The position numbers and the translations under genes are program-made. Of a DNA stretch of 64,000 nt, positions 7,305 through 58,115 are shown one piece after another (the stretch's first letter is position 1; the number at the start of each line of letters is the position of its first letter). Under the pieces are notes generated by a model that worked only from the letters and a program-made list of their open reading frames with translations, made no database searches and was not told the origin of the DNA. The stretch is from Amphibalanus amphitrite (Eukaryota; Arthropoda; Thecostraca; Balanomorpha; Balanidae): NCBI RefSeq assembly GCF_019059575.1, contig NW_024881865.1:186001-250000 (forward strand), written 5' to 3'.

Positions 7305-10300
7305 GTAGGCAGTCTTTTTTACAAACAGCAGACAAGGGAAGCTCAGTCTATCTATCGATCTAGTTTCTTAAAATATTAACTTTTTATATCAACCTTCATT
7401 TTTGCTCTCATCTCAGCAATTCAACTGTGCTTTAAATTTGCAGATGCATGGCTTGCTGATTGCAATATAAATGATGCAGTTATATTTTGTTATTCATCAG
7501 CTCAAAGTAAGCATCCATTGAGGTGTTCGTTTCGTGGACAGGTCCTGCGTGCACGTCGTCCGCCGCTCGAGGCGGGGGCCAAACACGTTGCTTTCTTCCA
7601 TCCATACTGTGACGACGGCGGCGGTGGCGAGCGCGTGCTCTGGACGGCCATTGCCGCACTCGCGGAGAGGTGGGTCGCTTGAGAACGGACGCTGTCCAAC
7701 GGAGAATGCTCGGCAAAGATGCGAGCGAACGTCGTTGTGGCCTCGTAGTCGCTGTGGTCTCGTAATTGTATCGTGAGTTCTAGTCAACCTGATTTTGCGT
7801 CATTTGGCGGGCTGCTTACCACAGAAACAGTCCTATTTGAACAATAAACAATCAGTAACTGATGGCATATTAGTGTCTGTCTTAGCAGAACCTGCAGTAT
7901 TTTCCGATTTATTTTCGTTCTCCCTACTTCCCTTTGCCCTCTGACCCGCGTTCCCCCGTCGTCTTCTGCAGGTACCCTGGCTACCAGATCTCCGTATACA
8001 CCGGCGACACTGCGGCCGACGCCGAGATATTCGCCCGGGTGCAGCAGCGGTTCGGCCTGCGCGTGCCGGACGGCGTGCGCCTGGTGCGTCTGAGGAGCCG
8101 CTGGCTGCTCGATCCGTCCTACTACCCGCTGCTGACGCTGCTCGGCCAGGCGGTCGGATCGGTGCTGGTGGCTCTGGAGGCGGTGCTCCGGCTGCTGCCT
8201 GGTAAGTGGATAAAGGGTGGTAGCTGTGAGCCCTGCATTGGTCGCCTGGTGAGTGGGCGGAGGGTGGTAGCTGTGAGCCCTGCATTGCTCGTTACCGCAA
8301 TACGAACTTCCCACGTTCGTTCGATACCTTTCATGACTTACATCGACTTATCTACGAACGATACGGACACGGTATTTAATGCTTATGTGATTGTGCCTTT
8401 CAATGACTCGCATGACGACCGGCGTCTTTGTCCTTTTCCGCCAGATGTGTACATCGACTCGATGGGTTACGGGTTCACGCTGCCCGTGTTCCGCCTGCTG
8501 GGCGGCTGTCGGGTCGGCTGCTACGTCCACTACCCGACCATATCCTCCGACATGCTGGAGGCGGTCTCTGTAGGTCGCGCTGCCTTCAACAACCGAGCAC
8601 AGTTCGCCAGCGTGGATGCCCTGCGCTGGATGAAGCTGGCCTACTACCGGCTGTTCGCTCAGCTGTACGGTCTCGTCGGCCGCGCTGCGCACGTCGTCAT
8701 GGTGAACAGCTCGTGGACTCGTGCGCACGTGGTGGCTATCTGGGGCGGTGAGGGCCGTGTGAGCACAGTGTTCCCGCCGTGTGATCTGGAGCGACTGCAG
8801 CGACTGCCGGCGGAGGGGCCGAACGGCCGACGGCGACCATGTGTCCTGTCGGTGGGGCAGTTCCGACCGGAGAAGAATCACTCACTGCAGGTGGGTGCCG
8901 CTCGGGAGAGGAGACAGTTGGGGGAGGGGAGGCTTATAAGCCGCTTACTTGTAGGAATCGGGGGCTGCTAAGACGGAAACTGAAGTGGACGGTGCAATCT
9001 TCAGTGTTAGACTGTCTGGTACCTGCCAGGACTTTGCTGGGTTAATAGATGGTTTATCAGCGTCACGGTCACTTCTGTTGAAACCCGGTTTTCATGTTCA
9101 ATCGTTTTCCCAGTTCAAATAAGGTTTTATCAGTGCTGCTCATCGGCAACCCTTTCCGTCCTGACCCGCCAATCTTTCATATGCGCTACCGCCATTGCAA
9201 CTCGAGAGTTTCAGTTTCTTTCTGCACTGACTGGCGTCTTTTTTTGTGTCCCAGCTGGAGAGTTCCCAGTCCGTCGCTTCCCTGACTGACCACCCCCTGC
9301 GCCTCACTCTCGCTCAGCTGGAGAGTTTCAGCCGCCTGCTGCGGGACCACCCGGAGGAGACCGCCGACCTCCGACTGGTGCTGGTCGGAGGGTGTCGCGG
9401 CGCCGCCGATCAGACCCGTGTCAACGCGCTGAAGGCACTGGCTAACGCGCTAGGGATCTCTGAGAGATTTGAGCTGAGAGTGAATGTCGGGTATGATGAA
9501 CTACTGGAGCTGTTCTCGGAGGCGCTCGTCGGACTACACACGATGAGGGACGAGCACTTTGGCATCGGTGAGTGGAGGGAGGGGAGGATTACACTGAGTT
9601 AGTTAGGGAGAGGGAGAGGAGGGAGAATAGGGAGAGGTGGAGCGCGAAAGGGCAGTGGGTTTCAGGGAGATGTTGATTAGGCGTGGATAGCGTAGTCTGA
9701 GGGAGGGGTAACGTGACAAAATGAAACATAAGCAGTGCAGTTGTACGATGTACGAAGGGAATGAAGTGATTCGAATGCTTGGAGAGAAAGAAGCGGTGTG
9801 GGATGCCTTGAAGAGCTCTGACTCATCCCTGTATCCTGATTTGCAGCTGTGGATGAATCATTGCCACGTTTTTATGATGAGACTGTTTGATTTGGCGTTC
9901 CTATGAGCTTTCATGTTTTCGACTCGTGTGTGTTGAATATTCAGCGTCTATCTCAGAATAATGCAAACACGTATTACTAGTGGCCGGCTGTATACTAAGC
10001 CCGAGTCCAGTCACGTTTTACTTGTCCTCTGATTGTCGTGCCACAACTGGCGTCTCTGGAACGCTACCCCTGCTCGCTTCCCAGCTTCTTTTATTCTTGC
10101 ATCAGAATCATTCATCAAATTCATCTAATATTTTGTGAATATGCATTAGGCTGTGGCATCTAAGGAATTTTTCACTCTGGTAACATCTGCCGCCGGCTCC
10201 ATGTTCCAGATGTGTAACTTACTCAACAATAGGGCATTGCGTCTCATCTCATAAATAGAGAGAGAATGTCTCGTCAGAAACATGTAAATATGCATGGATA

Positions 10301-11043
10301 ATCCATTTGCATTCTACCAATTTATGGCGGAATTTATATTCAAATATTTTATTGTACTCCTTGGATATTTAACGATCTCTTGAAATGCTTCAGACTATCC
10401 AAAGCTACAATTTTCTGTCAGTATTAAGCAATTCCGCAGCCCTCTGACGCACTATCTCTTACCGCTTGCAGCCGATATTTACCTCTGTAGTCCTGGCGCT
10501 TTAAATCCAAATAATGCTGATAATCCCATCCCCGTTCGTTTTCCAGGTGTGGTTGAGATGATGGCGGCCGGCGTGGTGGTGGTGGCTCACTGTTCGGGGG
10601 GCCCTCTGACGGACATTGTCGACACGACTGAGGAGAGTCGCACCGGGTACCTGGCCTCCTCTGCCCGCCAGTATGCCGAGTGTATGCTGGCGGTATTGCG
10701 GGCTGATACGGGATACCTGGCAGATCTCAGGGCGAGAGCGAGGTAAGAGAGGCAGGAGGGCGTGGGGAGGGAGGGATGTATTGGAAAGTGATGCCAAATA
10801 TTCTTTGCAGTTTCCAGTCTCAAGCTTCGCTCTCTTGAGAACGATATAATCTGAGTTAGGATTTTTGGAGCTATAGTGGTGCAGCATACAAATATTGTCG
10901 GTAAATTTCACCCTTAAGCATTTCCCTTTAGGCTGAAATTATATACTAACTTTTTTCTTATCGTTCGCAGGAAATCTTGTGACCGGTTCGGAGAGAAGCC
11001 GTTCTCGGACGACTTCCTGAGGGCGTGTCGGCCGCTTCTCTGA
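7203..11043 (+). CDS. ALG11: ALG11, GDP-Man:Man3GlcNAc2-PP-dolichol alpha-1,2-mannosyltransferase (whole spliced gene)
   Basis: Seven coding exons (7203-7304, 7542-7669, 7972-8201, 8445-8890, 9318-9567, 10547-10742, 10971-11043) join in frame to 474 residues; the human enzyme is about 490. ALG11 adds the fourth and fifth mannoses, from GDP-mannose, to the dolichol-linked N-glycan precursor on the cytosolic face of the ER. An N-terminal membrane anchor occupies residues 17-32. The GT-B fold shows [17 protein letters not shown] (exon 2), [15 protein letters not shown] and [12 protein letters not shown] (exon 4), [22 protein letters not shown] and [16 protein letters not shown]. The last contains the GT4-family E-x7-E motif and spans the exon 5/6 junction. 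Every junction is GT/AG. No lesion is seen. Start choice: the first ATG after a plausible acceptor, directly followed by the anchor, as in the family. Identification is very secure. Confidence 0.95.
7542..7669 (+). CDS. ALG11: ALG11 exon 2: glycine-rich nucleotide-sugar fold start
   Basis: The 128-bp exon runs from acceptor GGACAG to donor GTGGGT. It encodes [20 protein letters not shown], the family's conserved glycine-rich loop near the start of the GT-B N-domain. It ends in phase 2, and the split arginine codon is completed by exon 3. Confidence 0.92.
7972..8201 (+). CDS. ALG11: ALG11 exon 3
   Basis: The 230-bp exon encodes [12 protein letters not shown] through the [14 protein letters not shown] region typical of ALG11. 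It ends in phase 1 at GTAAGT. The following intron (8202-8444) is 243 bp, a multiple of three, and has no stop in this frame. Confidence 0.92.
8202..8444 (+). other. ALG11 intron 3: stop-free 3n intron with duplicated donor
   Basis: This 243-bp intron (81 codons) is open in the ALG11 frame, so retention would keep the reading frame. It starts with a two-copy 47-bp tandem repeat (about 8202-8288) in which the donor CTG/GTAAGT recurs as CTG/GTGAGT at 8249. Homology calls for its removal, since VYIDSMGY directly follows the exon 3 end in the family. Confidence 0.75.
8445..8890 (+). CDS. ALG11: ALG11 exon 4: core of the N- and C-domain interface
   Basis: The 446-bp exon carries several of the best-conserved ALG11 blocks: [35 protein letters not shown] and [13 protein letters not shown]. 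The acceptor is CCGCCAG and the donor is CAG/GTGGGT at phase 0. Confidence 0.95.
9318..9567 (+). CDS. ALG11: ALG11 exon 5: C-domain with first part of the E-x7-E motif
   Basis: The 250-bp exon encodes [23 protein letters not shown] and [14 protein letters not shown] chose the acceptor at 9316-9317 because it joins NHSLQ to LESFSRLL with no gap relative to other ALG11 proteins. An earlier acceptor at 9253-9254, after a stronger pyrimidine tract, is also in frame and would add 21 residues. Confidence 0.88.
10547..10742 (+). CDS. ALG11: ALG11 exon 6: second half of the E-x7-E motif
   Basis: The 196-bp exon begins GVVEMMAAG, completing the donor-binding E-x7-E motif started in exon 5. It continues with HCSGGP and the typical [13 protein letters not shown] segment. 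The donor AG/GTAAGA is at phase 2. Confidence 0.93.
10971..11043 (+). CDS. ALG11: ALG11 exon 7: C-terminus and stop
   Basis: The terminal 73-bp exon follows acceptor TCGTTCGCAG. It encodes [20 protein letters not shown] and a few more residues, then TGA at 11041-11043. The SxRF/F...F spacing agrees with ALG11 C-termini. Confidence 0.9.
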
Positions 11044-11740
11044 GCCGAGAGTCAGCCTTATGAAAGACACACCAATGCGCCAGTCGTGCAGACGAACGTT
11101 AGATCGGCGGGTATGAACGCTTCGCCGGTGCCTGCTGGAAGGAGAGACGTAGGTAGACGTAGTGTAGCTGTAGTAGCCAGTTCATCGCTGCGGCTTACTG
11201 CGAACTTCTTCCGACTCTCCGACGCTCTCTGACTTGACTCTGCCGGTTTGAAGTGCCTGCTGAGAACAGACCAGACACCTGCTCGCCCTTCCATCGCCAT
11301 CGCAGCTTTGCTAAGTCGACTCCAGTTCTGACATTGCTGCAGTCATCACCGTCGCTTTGGCTTGCACTGGTCTTATCCAGACTTGGCTTATGTCTGGATG
11401 TGTTGTGAATTGTGATTCCACATGACATGTGTGCGTGGTGCGTTTTACAATGGCTCAATAGTGTGTTGCACTTGAGAAATCTCCTCCGACCAAATGTTTG
11501 GTATCCAGAGTTGTGTGCTTTGAGTGATGTAAGCAAACACATTTTGAGTATTGGGCTCAGAGAGCTTTATCCTTGTTACGCTACAGAGGGAACTATGGTT
11601 TTGCTTGTTCAGTTGGATTTATAGGTCACTGTTGATACACAAACAGCACTGTGATATCGTTTGGGTGGGTTAACGTGCACGAATGGCTATAACTAATAGG
11701 CACTCGTACTAAATTATAACCAAATAAATGACTACATAGT
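11044..11740 (+). other. Probable ALG11 3' UTR
   Basis: This is non-coding sequence after the ALG11 stop. AATAAA at 11723-11728 is the first clear polyadenylation signal I noticed downstream, which would give a 3' UTR of about 0.7 kb. The cleavage site is not determined. Confidence 0.4.
11723..11728 (+). terminator. Candidate polyadenylation signal of ALG11
   Basis: AATAAA lies about 680 bp after the ALG11 stop. No transcript evidence is available, so this is a candidate only. Confidence 0.4.
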
Positions 11741-13259
11741 TCGGGCATTTACGGGACACTGTTTCTTGGATGGGCGCCGGGCACTTTGTGTGTGGGTCAG
11801 TGTGTTCTTTCAGGTTTTTAGAGAAACTCAAAATACATTTATATCCATGTAACCCCGGCTTTGAACTGCACCGTGGTTTGCTTGCTGCTTATGTAGTTCG
11901 TGCTTCTGTAGTTGCTAGTTACTGTCACCGAAGGGAGCTAACCGCGGTAGCAAGTGGCTATGACAGTACGATGTTTAGACTGGTATACTTATTATTGACT
12001 TGTGAAACTTGCATTGCTGTCGCCGGGCGTAAGTTTCGAGTTAGTTTTCCTGACCTTTCAAATACCGCGTTTCTTGCAATGTGGTCACTGGGTACGACTC
12101 CCCCTCCCCCTAAAGAAAAAGAAAAGAAAATGCATCACTCCGACCTAACCGCATAGCTCCAATGAATATGTGACCTCATTGGACCTAGCAGTGATCAAAT
12201 ATAAAATGAAATCCTGTTGCTGTTCAGGGCCTCCCTGGTGGCAACCTGAACAGCAATTCAGCGATTTAACAACGGAATTGATATGGTAAATCAAATTCAA
12301 TTGAGATTGCTAATGAGTATACGGTGCAGGTCAAGATTACGTCGAAACTCGCTGCTGGCTGACTGCACGGTCACATAGTGGCCGCATTATTGGGCTAATA
12401 GTACATTATTCACAGGTTCCTCAGTGCGGTAAGGGTGACCGGCTCGGACGTGAACAGGCAGTTAGGTACGATATTTGAATGAGAGACCAGTTGCTTGGCC
12501 ATTTGGCCAAGAACAGTAATTTGTAGTTCGGCATAAGTCATTCAAAATTACTTGTCTATTTCATCAGTTATGGGGCGACCGCAGCCCTAATTCTTGCTGC
12601 GCAGTGCACTGTATCACTTCTGACCTCATCCAGCACTCTATCTGCAGTCCGTACCCTTAGTTCAATTCAGACGGCACACCATTCGTGCTGGTCCTAAACC
12701 TGAACCCTGAGTTGACTTGACCCACCGTCAGGCACGCTCTGAGTATGCAATTGCTGTGCTGGTACTCATCATATACCTACACAATGCATCTCCACAGCAT
12801 CACCGCAGAAATGTTCTGTCAGTGATCGATGGCTGTTAGGTCACTGGGTACGAGTCCTCCCCTTCATTCCCGAGGCACGCCACTGGTAATTCTGCTGTCA
12901 TTGTTTATGCAAGAACACATCCCTGCAAGTTTGCTAAGTTGACTTGGCAGTTGACAGCGCATGATCGATGGCAAAATACTTACGATACAGTTTTGTACTT
13001 CGAGCAGGGCTATTGAAATCGATTGATGTCAAACCTTTTGTTCCAAAGATCTTAATTTTCTTTTAGCTATTTTTAGCTTTTTTAGTTTTTTTCTTTTTAG
13101 CTTTTTAGCTTTAATTTCTTTCTAGCTTCCAGTCACCGATGCCTGGGTACCTATTGTGCTACACATTTGTGGTTGCTTCCTGAAGGCCGACGAGACGGTC
13201 GCCAGATTAGTTCTCTTCTTTGCCATGGGCAAGATCTGGGGTGTGTAGACTGCAGAATT
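11741..13259. other. Intergenic region between ALG11 and the hAT-like element
   Basis: No supported gene was seen. It contains a 12-bp perfect stem with a 16-nt loop (12217-12256) and a T-rich run with repeated TTTTTAGCT units (about 13068-13130). Confidence 0.5.
12217..12256. repeat. Short perfect hairpin
   Basis: TTGCTGTTCAGG (12217-12228) is complementary to CCTGAACAGCAA (12245-12256) with a 16-nt loop. It could be the remnant of a small inverted-repeat element or a structured RNA site. No flanking duplication was found. Confidence 0.4.
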
Positions 13260-13706
13260 CAGGGTTGTGCTCGACTCAAAAAAATGTGCCGACTCGACTC
13301 ATCATTCAACTTCAAAAAGCCCTGACTCAACACTGACTCAAGCAAGGAACTGATTTTTTCCCTTGACTCGACTCATGACTCAAGCGGCTCGATGAAAATA
13401 TGAGTCGACTCAAACTTGACTCAAATTTTTTGTTGAGTCAAGTGAGTTGACTCAAAATTGACTCAAGTTGTTGAGCGGGGGGAGGTGAAAAAAATCTGGC
13501 AGCAAAGCCAGGCCTAAGAATATATATTATATGTATATCCCTCGCCGGCACAGGCCATTTTGCGTCCTTCGACGGCACAAGGGGGGGGGGGGGTTGGTAC
13601 GACCCCCCCCTCGCGTTTGGCCCCTGATCGAGCTAGAGCTTTGCGGAAAAAACGAGCGTGTTGCCCGTCACGAGAGGAAGCCGATGATACCCAATTTTAA
13701 GGTCCT

Positions 13707-13744
13707 AGGTCATCGGGTGACCTTCCAGGTCAGGTCAATGACCC
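13707..13744. promoter_or_regulatory. Nuclear-receptor-type half-site cluster, IR1-like
   Basis: AGGTCA (13707-13712), TGACCT (13718-13723) and AGGTCA-A-TGACCC (13732-13744) lie together within the nested element. The last is one mismatch from a perfect inverted repeat with 1-bp spacing, the arrangement favoured by EcR/USP. Binding is not demonstrated. Confidence 0.35.
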
Positions 13745-14068
13745 GAAAACCGGGAAAAATCGGGACCTGTTAGAAAGTCGTAAAGTGTGGCTGCTATGTG
13801 GTTTTCCGGGGTGCTGATCACGAATATCGTGTTAGTTTTGATCAGAGATGATGTTTTTAAGCATTTGGACCAGGTCGGGTCAGGTCAGGTCAGGTCAACC
13901 GGTAGGGGTTGTGACGGGTATTCGTAATACGTGTCAACCACCTCTGACAGCTTCGTAACATGTTACGAAGGTACCAAAACTACTTCGTTAATGTTCAAAT
14001 GGTTGCTAAATTCGAATTCAGCTCCAAAAACTAGCCTAGCAACATATAAAACTCGAAAAAGTGAACCG

Positions 14069-14111
14069 AGGTCACCCGAGGTCACCAAAGGTCAATGACC
14101 TGACCTGACCT
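14069..14111. promoter_or_regulatory. Nuclear-receptor-type array: two DR4 plus a perfect IR1
   Basis: Three AGGTCA half-sites at 14069, 14079 and 14089 are each spaced by 4 bp. The third forms a perfect palindrome, AGGTCAATGACCT (14089-14101), with two overlapping TGACCT copies after it. DR4 and IR1 are recognised arrangements for RXR/USP heterodimers. The cluster lies 3.1 kb upstream of the fat start codon, within a transposon. Confidence 0.4.
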
Positions 14112-14262
14112 TCAGGTGCCCTTGACACCCACCGTAATGTATGGGAGCAACACCAAATCACATGTTTGAACGTTTGAAACCACGAAAAGCTTGCAAACGC
14201 GCGGCTAATGCGAGCCGACATACGCCGAATCGCGATTTCGGCCAAACATGGTCACGGAAAAG

Positions 14263-14297
14263 AGGTCACAGGTCAAAGGTCATTGGGGTCAGGGTCA
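14263..14297. promoter_or_regulatory. Nuclear-receptor-type array: tandem DR1
   Basis: Three AGGTCA half-sites at 14263, 14270 and 14277 have 1-bp spacing, followed by two more GGTCA motifs. DR1 is the arrangement bound by HNF4/RXR-type receptors. It is part of the same transposon. Confidence 0.35.
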
Positions 14298-14833
14298 TGA
14301 AATTTTTAGGGAACGTGTAAAATTGATCAATGCGAGGGTACTGAAAGTTTCGTCGCGATCGGCCGCTTTTTACGCGAGTTATTCGCGAAAAACCTTAGGG
14401 GGGTTGCATCAACCCCCCCCCCCCCCCTGTGCCGGCGAGGGATATATAATATATACTGTTTCTGGAAAGTTGAGTCAGCTGACTCGTGTTTTTAAATGTT
14501 TGACTCAACTCAATGTCAAAAGCTATTTTGCTGACTCAACTCTGACTTAACTCAACGCCTTAATATTTTTGTCCGACTCAACTCTGACTCAACTCAACAG
14601 CTCAACATTTTATCCGACTCGACCCAAATCTGACTCATTTGAGTCAGAGTTGAGTCAAATTTCTGACTCGACTCATGAGTCAAGCACAACCCTGCTGCAG
14701 ATGGCATCTATTCCGTACTAATGTAATCGATTGAAGTTGTTTGCCGGTGCCCTATACTCGTAGAAGCATAAAATGAGATAACTAGCGGCCTAGCGGGCAT
14801 TTCATCAGTTCTAGCCGTAGTGCATATGTTTCC

Positions 14834-16664
14834 CACTACTATGCATTTCAGACCCCATGAGACCCTAATTTTCGGCGATAATTTATTTACTATTTGTCCA
14901 ATTTGCCTCAAATTTTCACAATGCACATTTCAGCTCAAGCGCCAATTTTCGTCAATATGGTTTCTTAACAAAATATCAAATTTTAGGGTACTTGTCGTTG
15001 CCTCGTAATGTTAAAATCGGCTCCGTAAATCCGTCAGTGGAGTAGAGGCTATCCGTGCGTAGGTGTGACGTCACAGGCACGTGACCATTAAGCTCCGCCC
15101 TCCCGGCGAACGGAGCGGTGACCTTGGCCGGTCAGTCGGATGCGTGGAGCCGACGGGGCAGTAGCTGCCGGACCCAAGGCCGTATGCCGGACCGGGGCGG
15201 CTCGCATTGGACGTGGCTGTCTTGCGGTTGCCGTTGCAGTAATAACGATACAGCAGAAACTAGCGCTCGTAATAAGCGCACTAGCCTTCGTTATTGCATT
15301 TATCGCAAATTAACCTACACCATGTCAATCAATAAAGATATACCTACTTTAATACTAAGTTCAGGGCTAGTGACTGCATTTTTTCTTGATTGAACGTTTA
15401 AAAAAAAATCGTGGATGTCAATTGACTGTGAACTGATGCAAGACGTCGGTCAGCCTACGTGTCAAATTTGCAAGACATGGTAAAGAGTCTACACCGTAGC
15501 ATTTAAGAAGTGTGGTTGCAATATGAAATATATTATGCTTATGCGTATGCTTAAGATGGATTCATGTGATTGCGATGCAACATGAACACCTTCAGAACTA
15601 ATCCATTTTATAATTGGCTAGATTGAGATCACCGGTGATCGGACTGACTTGACCCCAGGCTTTCGTGTTGAACTGCAAATAATTAAAACACCTGTACCTA
15701 AGTAGGTAACCTGCTGCCTCACTGTTGGAGAGCTTGAAAAGTTACTTTAGTTTCACAAAAAGACGCGATTTCTTTATTAGCCTATGCGCCTGTTTCCCTT
15801 ATTTTGATGTCACATTTCTACCATGCGCAGTAAATCGCACATCACATTTCTGCTCCTTTCTCAACGCTTCCCGAATTACGAACACAGCTCGTGGAGCGAT
15901 GTCTTAGGCAATCGGAAGTGCTCGCGACGGCTGTTGTTTTCTGCATAGATATAACAGCGTCTTCAGAAACAGCGATCGACGCAGCCAACCATATCGATAA
16001 TTTCGAGTGGTGCGGAGGCTTCGCATGATGTCATAGGCGACAGGTGACAGAATAGTGGCAAGACCTGACCATGAGATATGCGCCAGAATGTGCATTCATT
16101 CAGATATTCAGATAGTGCATGACTCAGCTCTCTATTTAAAGTTGATTCTGGGGAGGTTAATATCCTCATTATGAGTATTCTTCATATTCTGAGCTGGATC
16201 TGCGTTGATATACCAAAAAGATAGAAGCGGTTACCAACTACCCCAAATGAAGAGCAAGCTTTCGCTCAGACACTTCCTGTCGATTCCATGTATGTTTCCA
16301 GTGCGCGGCCCCCGTGCGACCTCCCCACGGTGCTGCCGCCGACTGAGCCGGCAATCGGCATAGACCCAGCGCGGTCACGACCAGTGGGCGGAGTTTAGTT
16401 GGGCCCGGCGCGACGTGATTGGCCAGCGCTCCCATCCAATCCGCTGCGGTAGCGAACGAGCCTCTATCCGGGTGCAAAATCTAGTTAGCATTACGGGCCT
16501 ATGACAAGTGCTCTAAATATTGACATTTTGTTAAGAGACCATATTGATGAAAATCGGCGCTTGAGCTGAAATGTCTGATGTCAAAATTTCAAGCCGATTA
16601 GACAAAAACTGAAGAAATTATCGCCGAAAAACAGGGTCTCATGGGGTCTGAAATGCATAGTAGA
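14834..16664. mobile_element. 1.8-kb segment bounded by about 180-bp inverted repeats
   Basis: About 180 bp at 14834-15014 recurs in inverted orientation at 16485-16664. Shared blocks include ACTATGCATTTCAGACCCCA, TTTCGGCGATAATTT and ACATTTCAGCTCAAGCGCC. Identity is high in the outer 160 bp and fades inward. Either this is one DNA transposon with long terminal inverted repeats and no recognisable transposase, or two inverted copies of a smaller element. The right arm ends about 100 bp before the probable fat leader exon. Confidence 0.65.
15066..15100 (+). promoter_or_regulatory. CRE, E-box and GC-box cluster upstream of fat
   Basis: A perfect TGACGTCA (15066-15073), CACGTG (15078-15083) and CCGCCC (15095-15100) lie within 35 bp at the start of a GC-rich patch. 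A second GC/CCAAT-rich patch lies at about 16383-16445. Either could be a fat promoter; there is no direct evidence. Confidence 0.3.
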
Positions 16665-16766
16665 TGTCTCTAGTTACACCTTATTGTGCTGGAGGTCGCA
16701 AAAGAAGTGAAGCAAACCTAAAAGAGTTTATTATTATAATTGTTAACTTCTGTCTTATCCTTTCAG

Positions 16767-17223
16767 AAATGATTTCCATCGCCTATGTCTAGTGCATATT
16801 GTCCCGCTTGCCCGATTCCCCTCCGTATCCTCCTCCGCAGCGGAGTCTCCGCGGGAAGCCGGGGCGGCCGTCTGGCCGGGCGGAGGCACGCCGGCCCAGG
16901 TGCTGCGGGCCGGCCTACCTGTCGGGCGGCGCGGCCGGCCGGCCATTGGCGGCGGCGTGCCAGCGCGCCCCCTCCCCTCCGCCGGCCGGCGCGGCGCGGC
17001 GCGGCGCCGGCCAGTCTTGTGAGCGGGGTGCACCGGGGAGGGCCGCCGCGCGCGCGCAGCACCGACAGCGTGACAGTGCCATGACGTGAATGCGCGAGTG
17101 CCGTACTGGGTGGACACTGCGCGTCCATCCTGACTGAGACAGCTGCCTCGAACGAGCGCGCGCGAGAGAGAGCGAGTGTCTGTGTGTGCCAATACCGTGC
17201 CATCCGCGCCGCGCCGCGGGACC
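16767..17223 (+). other. Probable fat 5' UTR segment with several upstream ORFs
   Basis: A strong acceptor (TTCTGTCTTATCCTTTCAG, AG at 16765-16766) opens a GC-rich leader that continues into the fat start codon. It carries upstream ATGs with complete short ORFs: 16769-16792 (7 codons), 16785-17084 (99 codons), 17081-17089 (2 codons) and 17090-17137. The donor of the preceding untranslated exon was not found. Alternatively, transcription could start inside this CpG-rich region. Confidence 0.5.

Positions 17224-58115
<40,892 letters not shown>

Larger units (their letters stand above)
13538..14442. mobile_element. Nested non-autonomous DNA element with TCCCTCGCCGGCACAGG ends
   Basis: A left end TCCCTCGCCGGCACAGG near 13538 and its complement ending near 14442 form terminal inverted repeats. 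They are flanked on both sides by TATA-rich sequence, so a TA-type target site is likely (Tc1/mariner-like, uncertain). Just inside the ends are a G run (13580-13594) and a C run (14411-14427). The body has many AGGTCA half-sites in direct and inverted arrangements. There is no coding capacity. It sits inside the hAT-like element. Confidence 0.6.
13260..14694. mobile_element. hAT-like non-autonomous DNA transposon (1.43 kb) hosting a nested element
   Basis: The ends are inverted: CAGGGTTGTGCTCGACTCA at the left, and the complement of CAGGGTTGTGCTTGACTCA at the right. CAGGG-type ends are typical of hAT elements. The flanks CTGCAGAA (13250-13257) and CTGCAGAT (14695-14702) match at 7 of 8 positions, close to an 8-bp hAT target duplication with 2 bp of slippage. 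Both ends are dense in subterminal GACTCA/TGAGTC repeats (13270-13470 and 14470-14680), a plausible transposase-binding array. There is no transposase ORF. The middle is occupied by a second element. Confidence 0.7.

Noticed and set aside
7934-8971. Single 345-codon exon spanning ALG11 exons 3-4
   Set aside because: It reads through intron 3 (8202-8444), which homology and GT/AG signals say is removed, and beyond the exon 4 donor. It is kept only as a retention possibility.
17176-17223. Upstream in-frame start for fat
   Set aside because: The codon is GTG and would place 16 non-hydrophobic residues before the signal peptide. The ATG at 17224 has an excellent context and opens the signal peptide directly.
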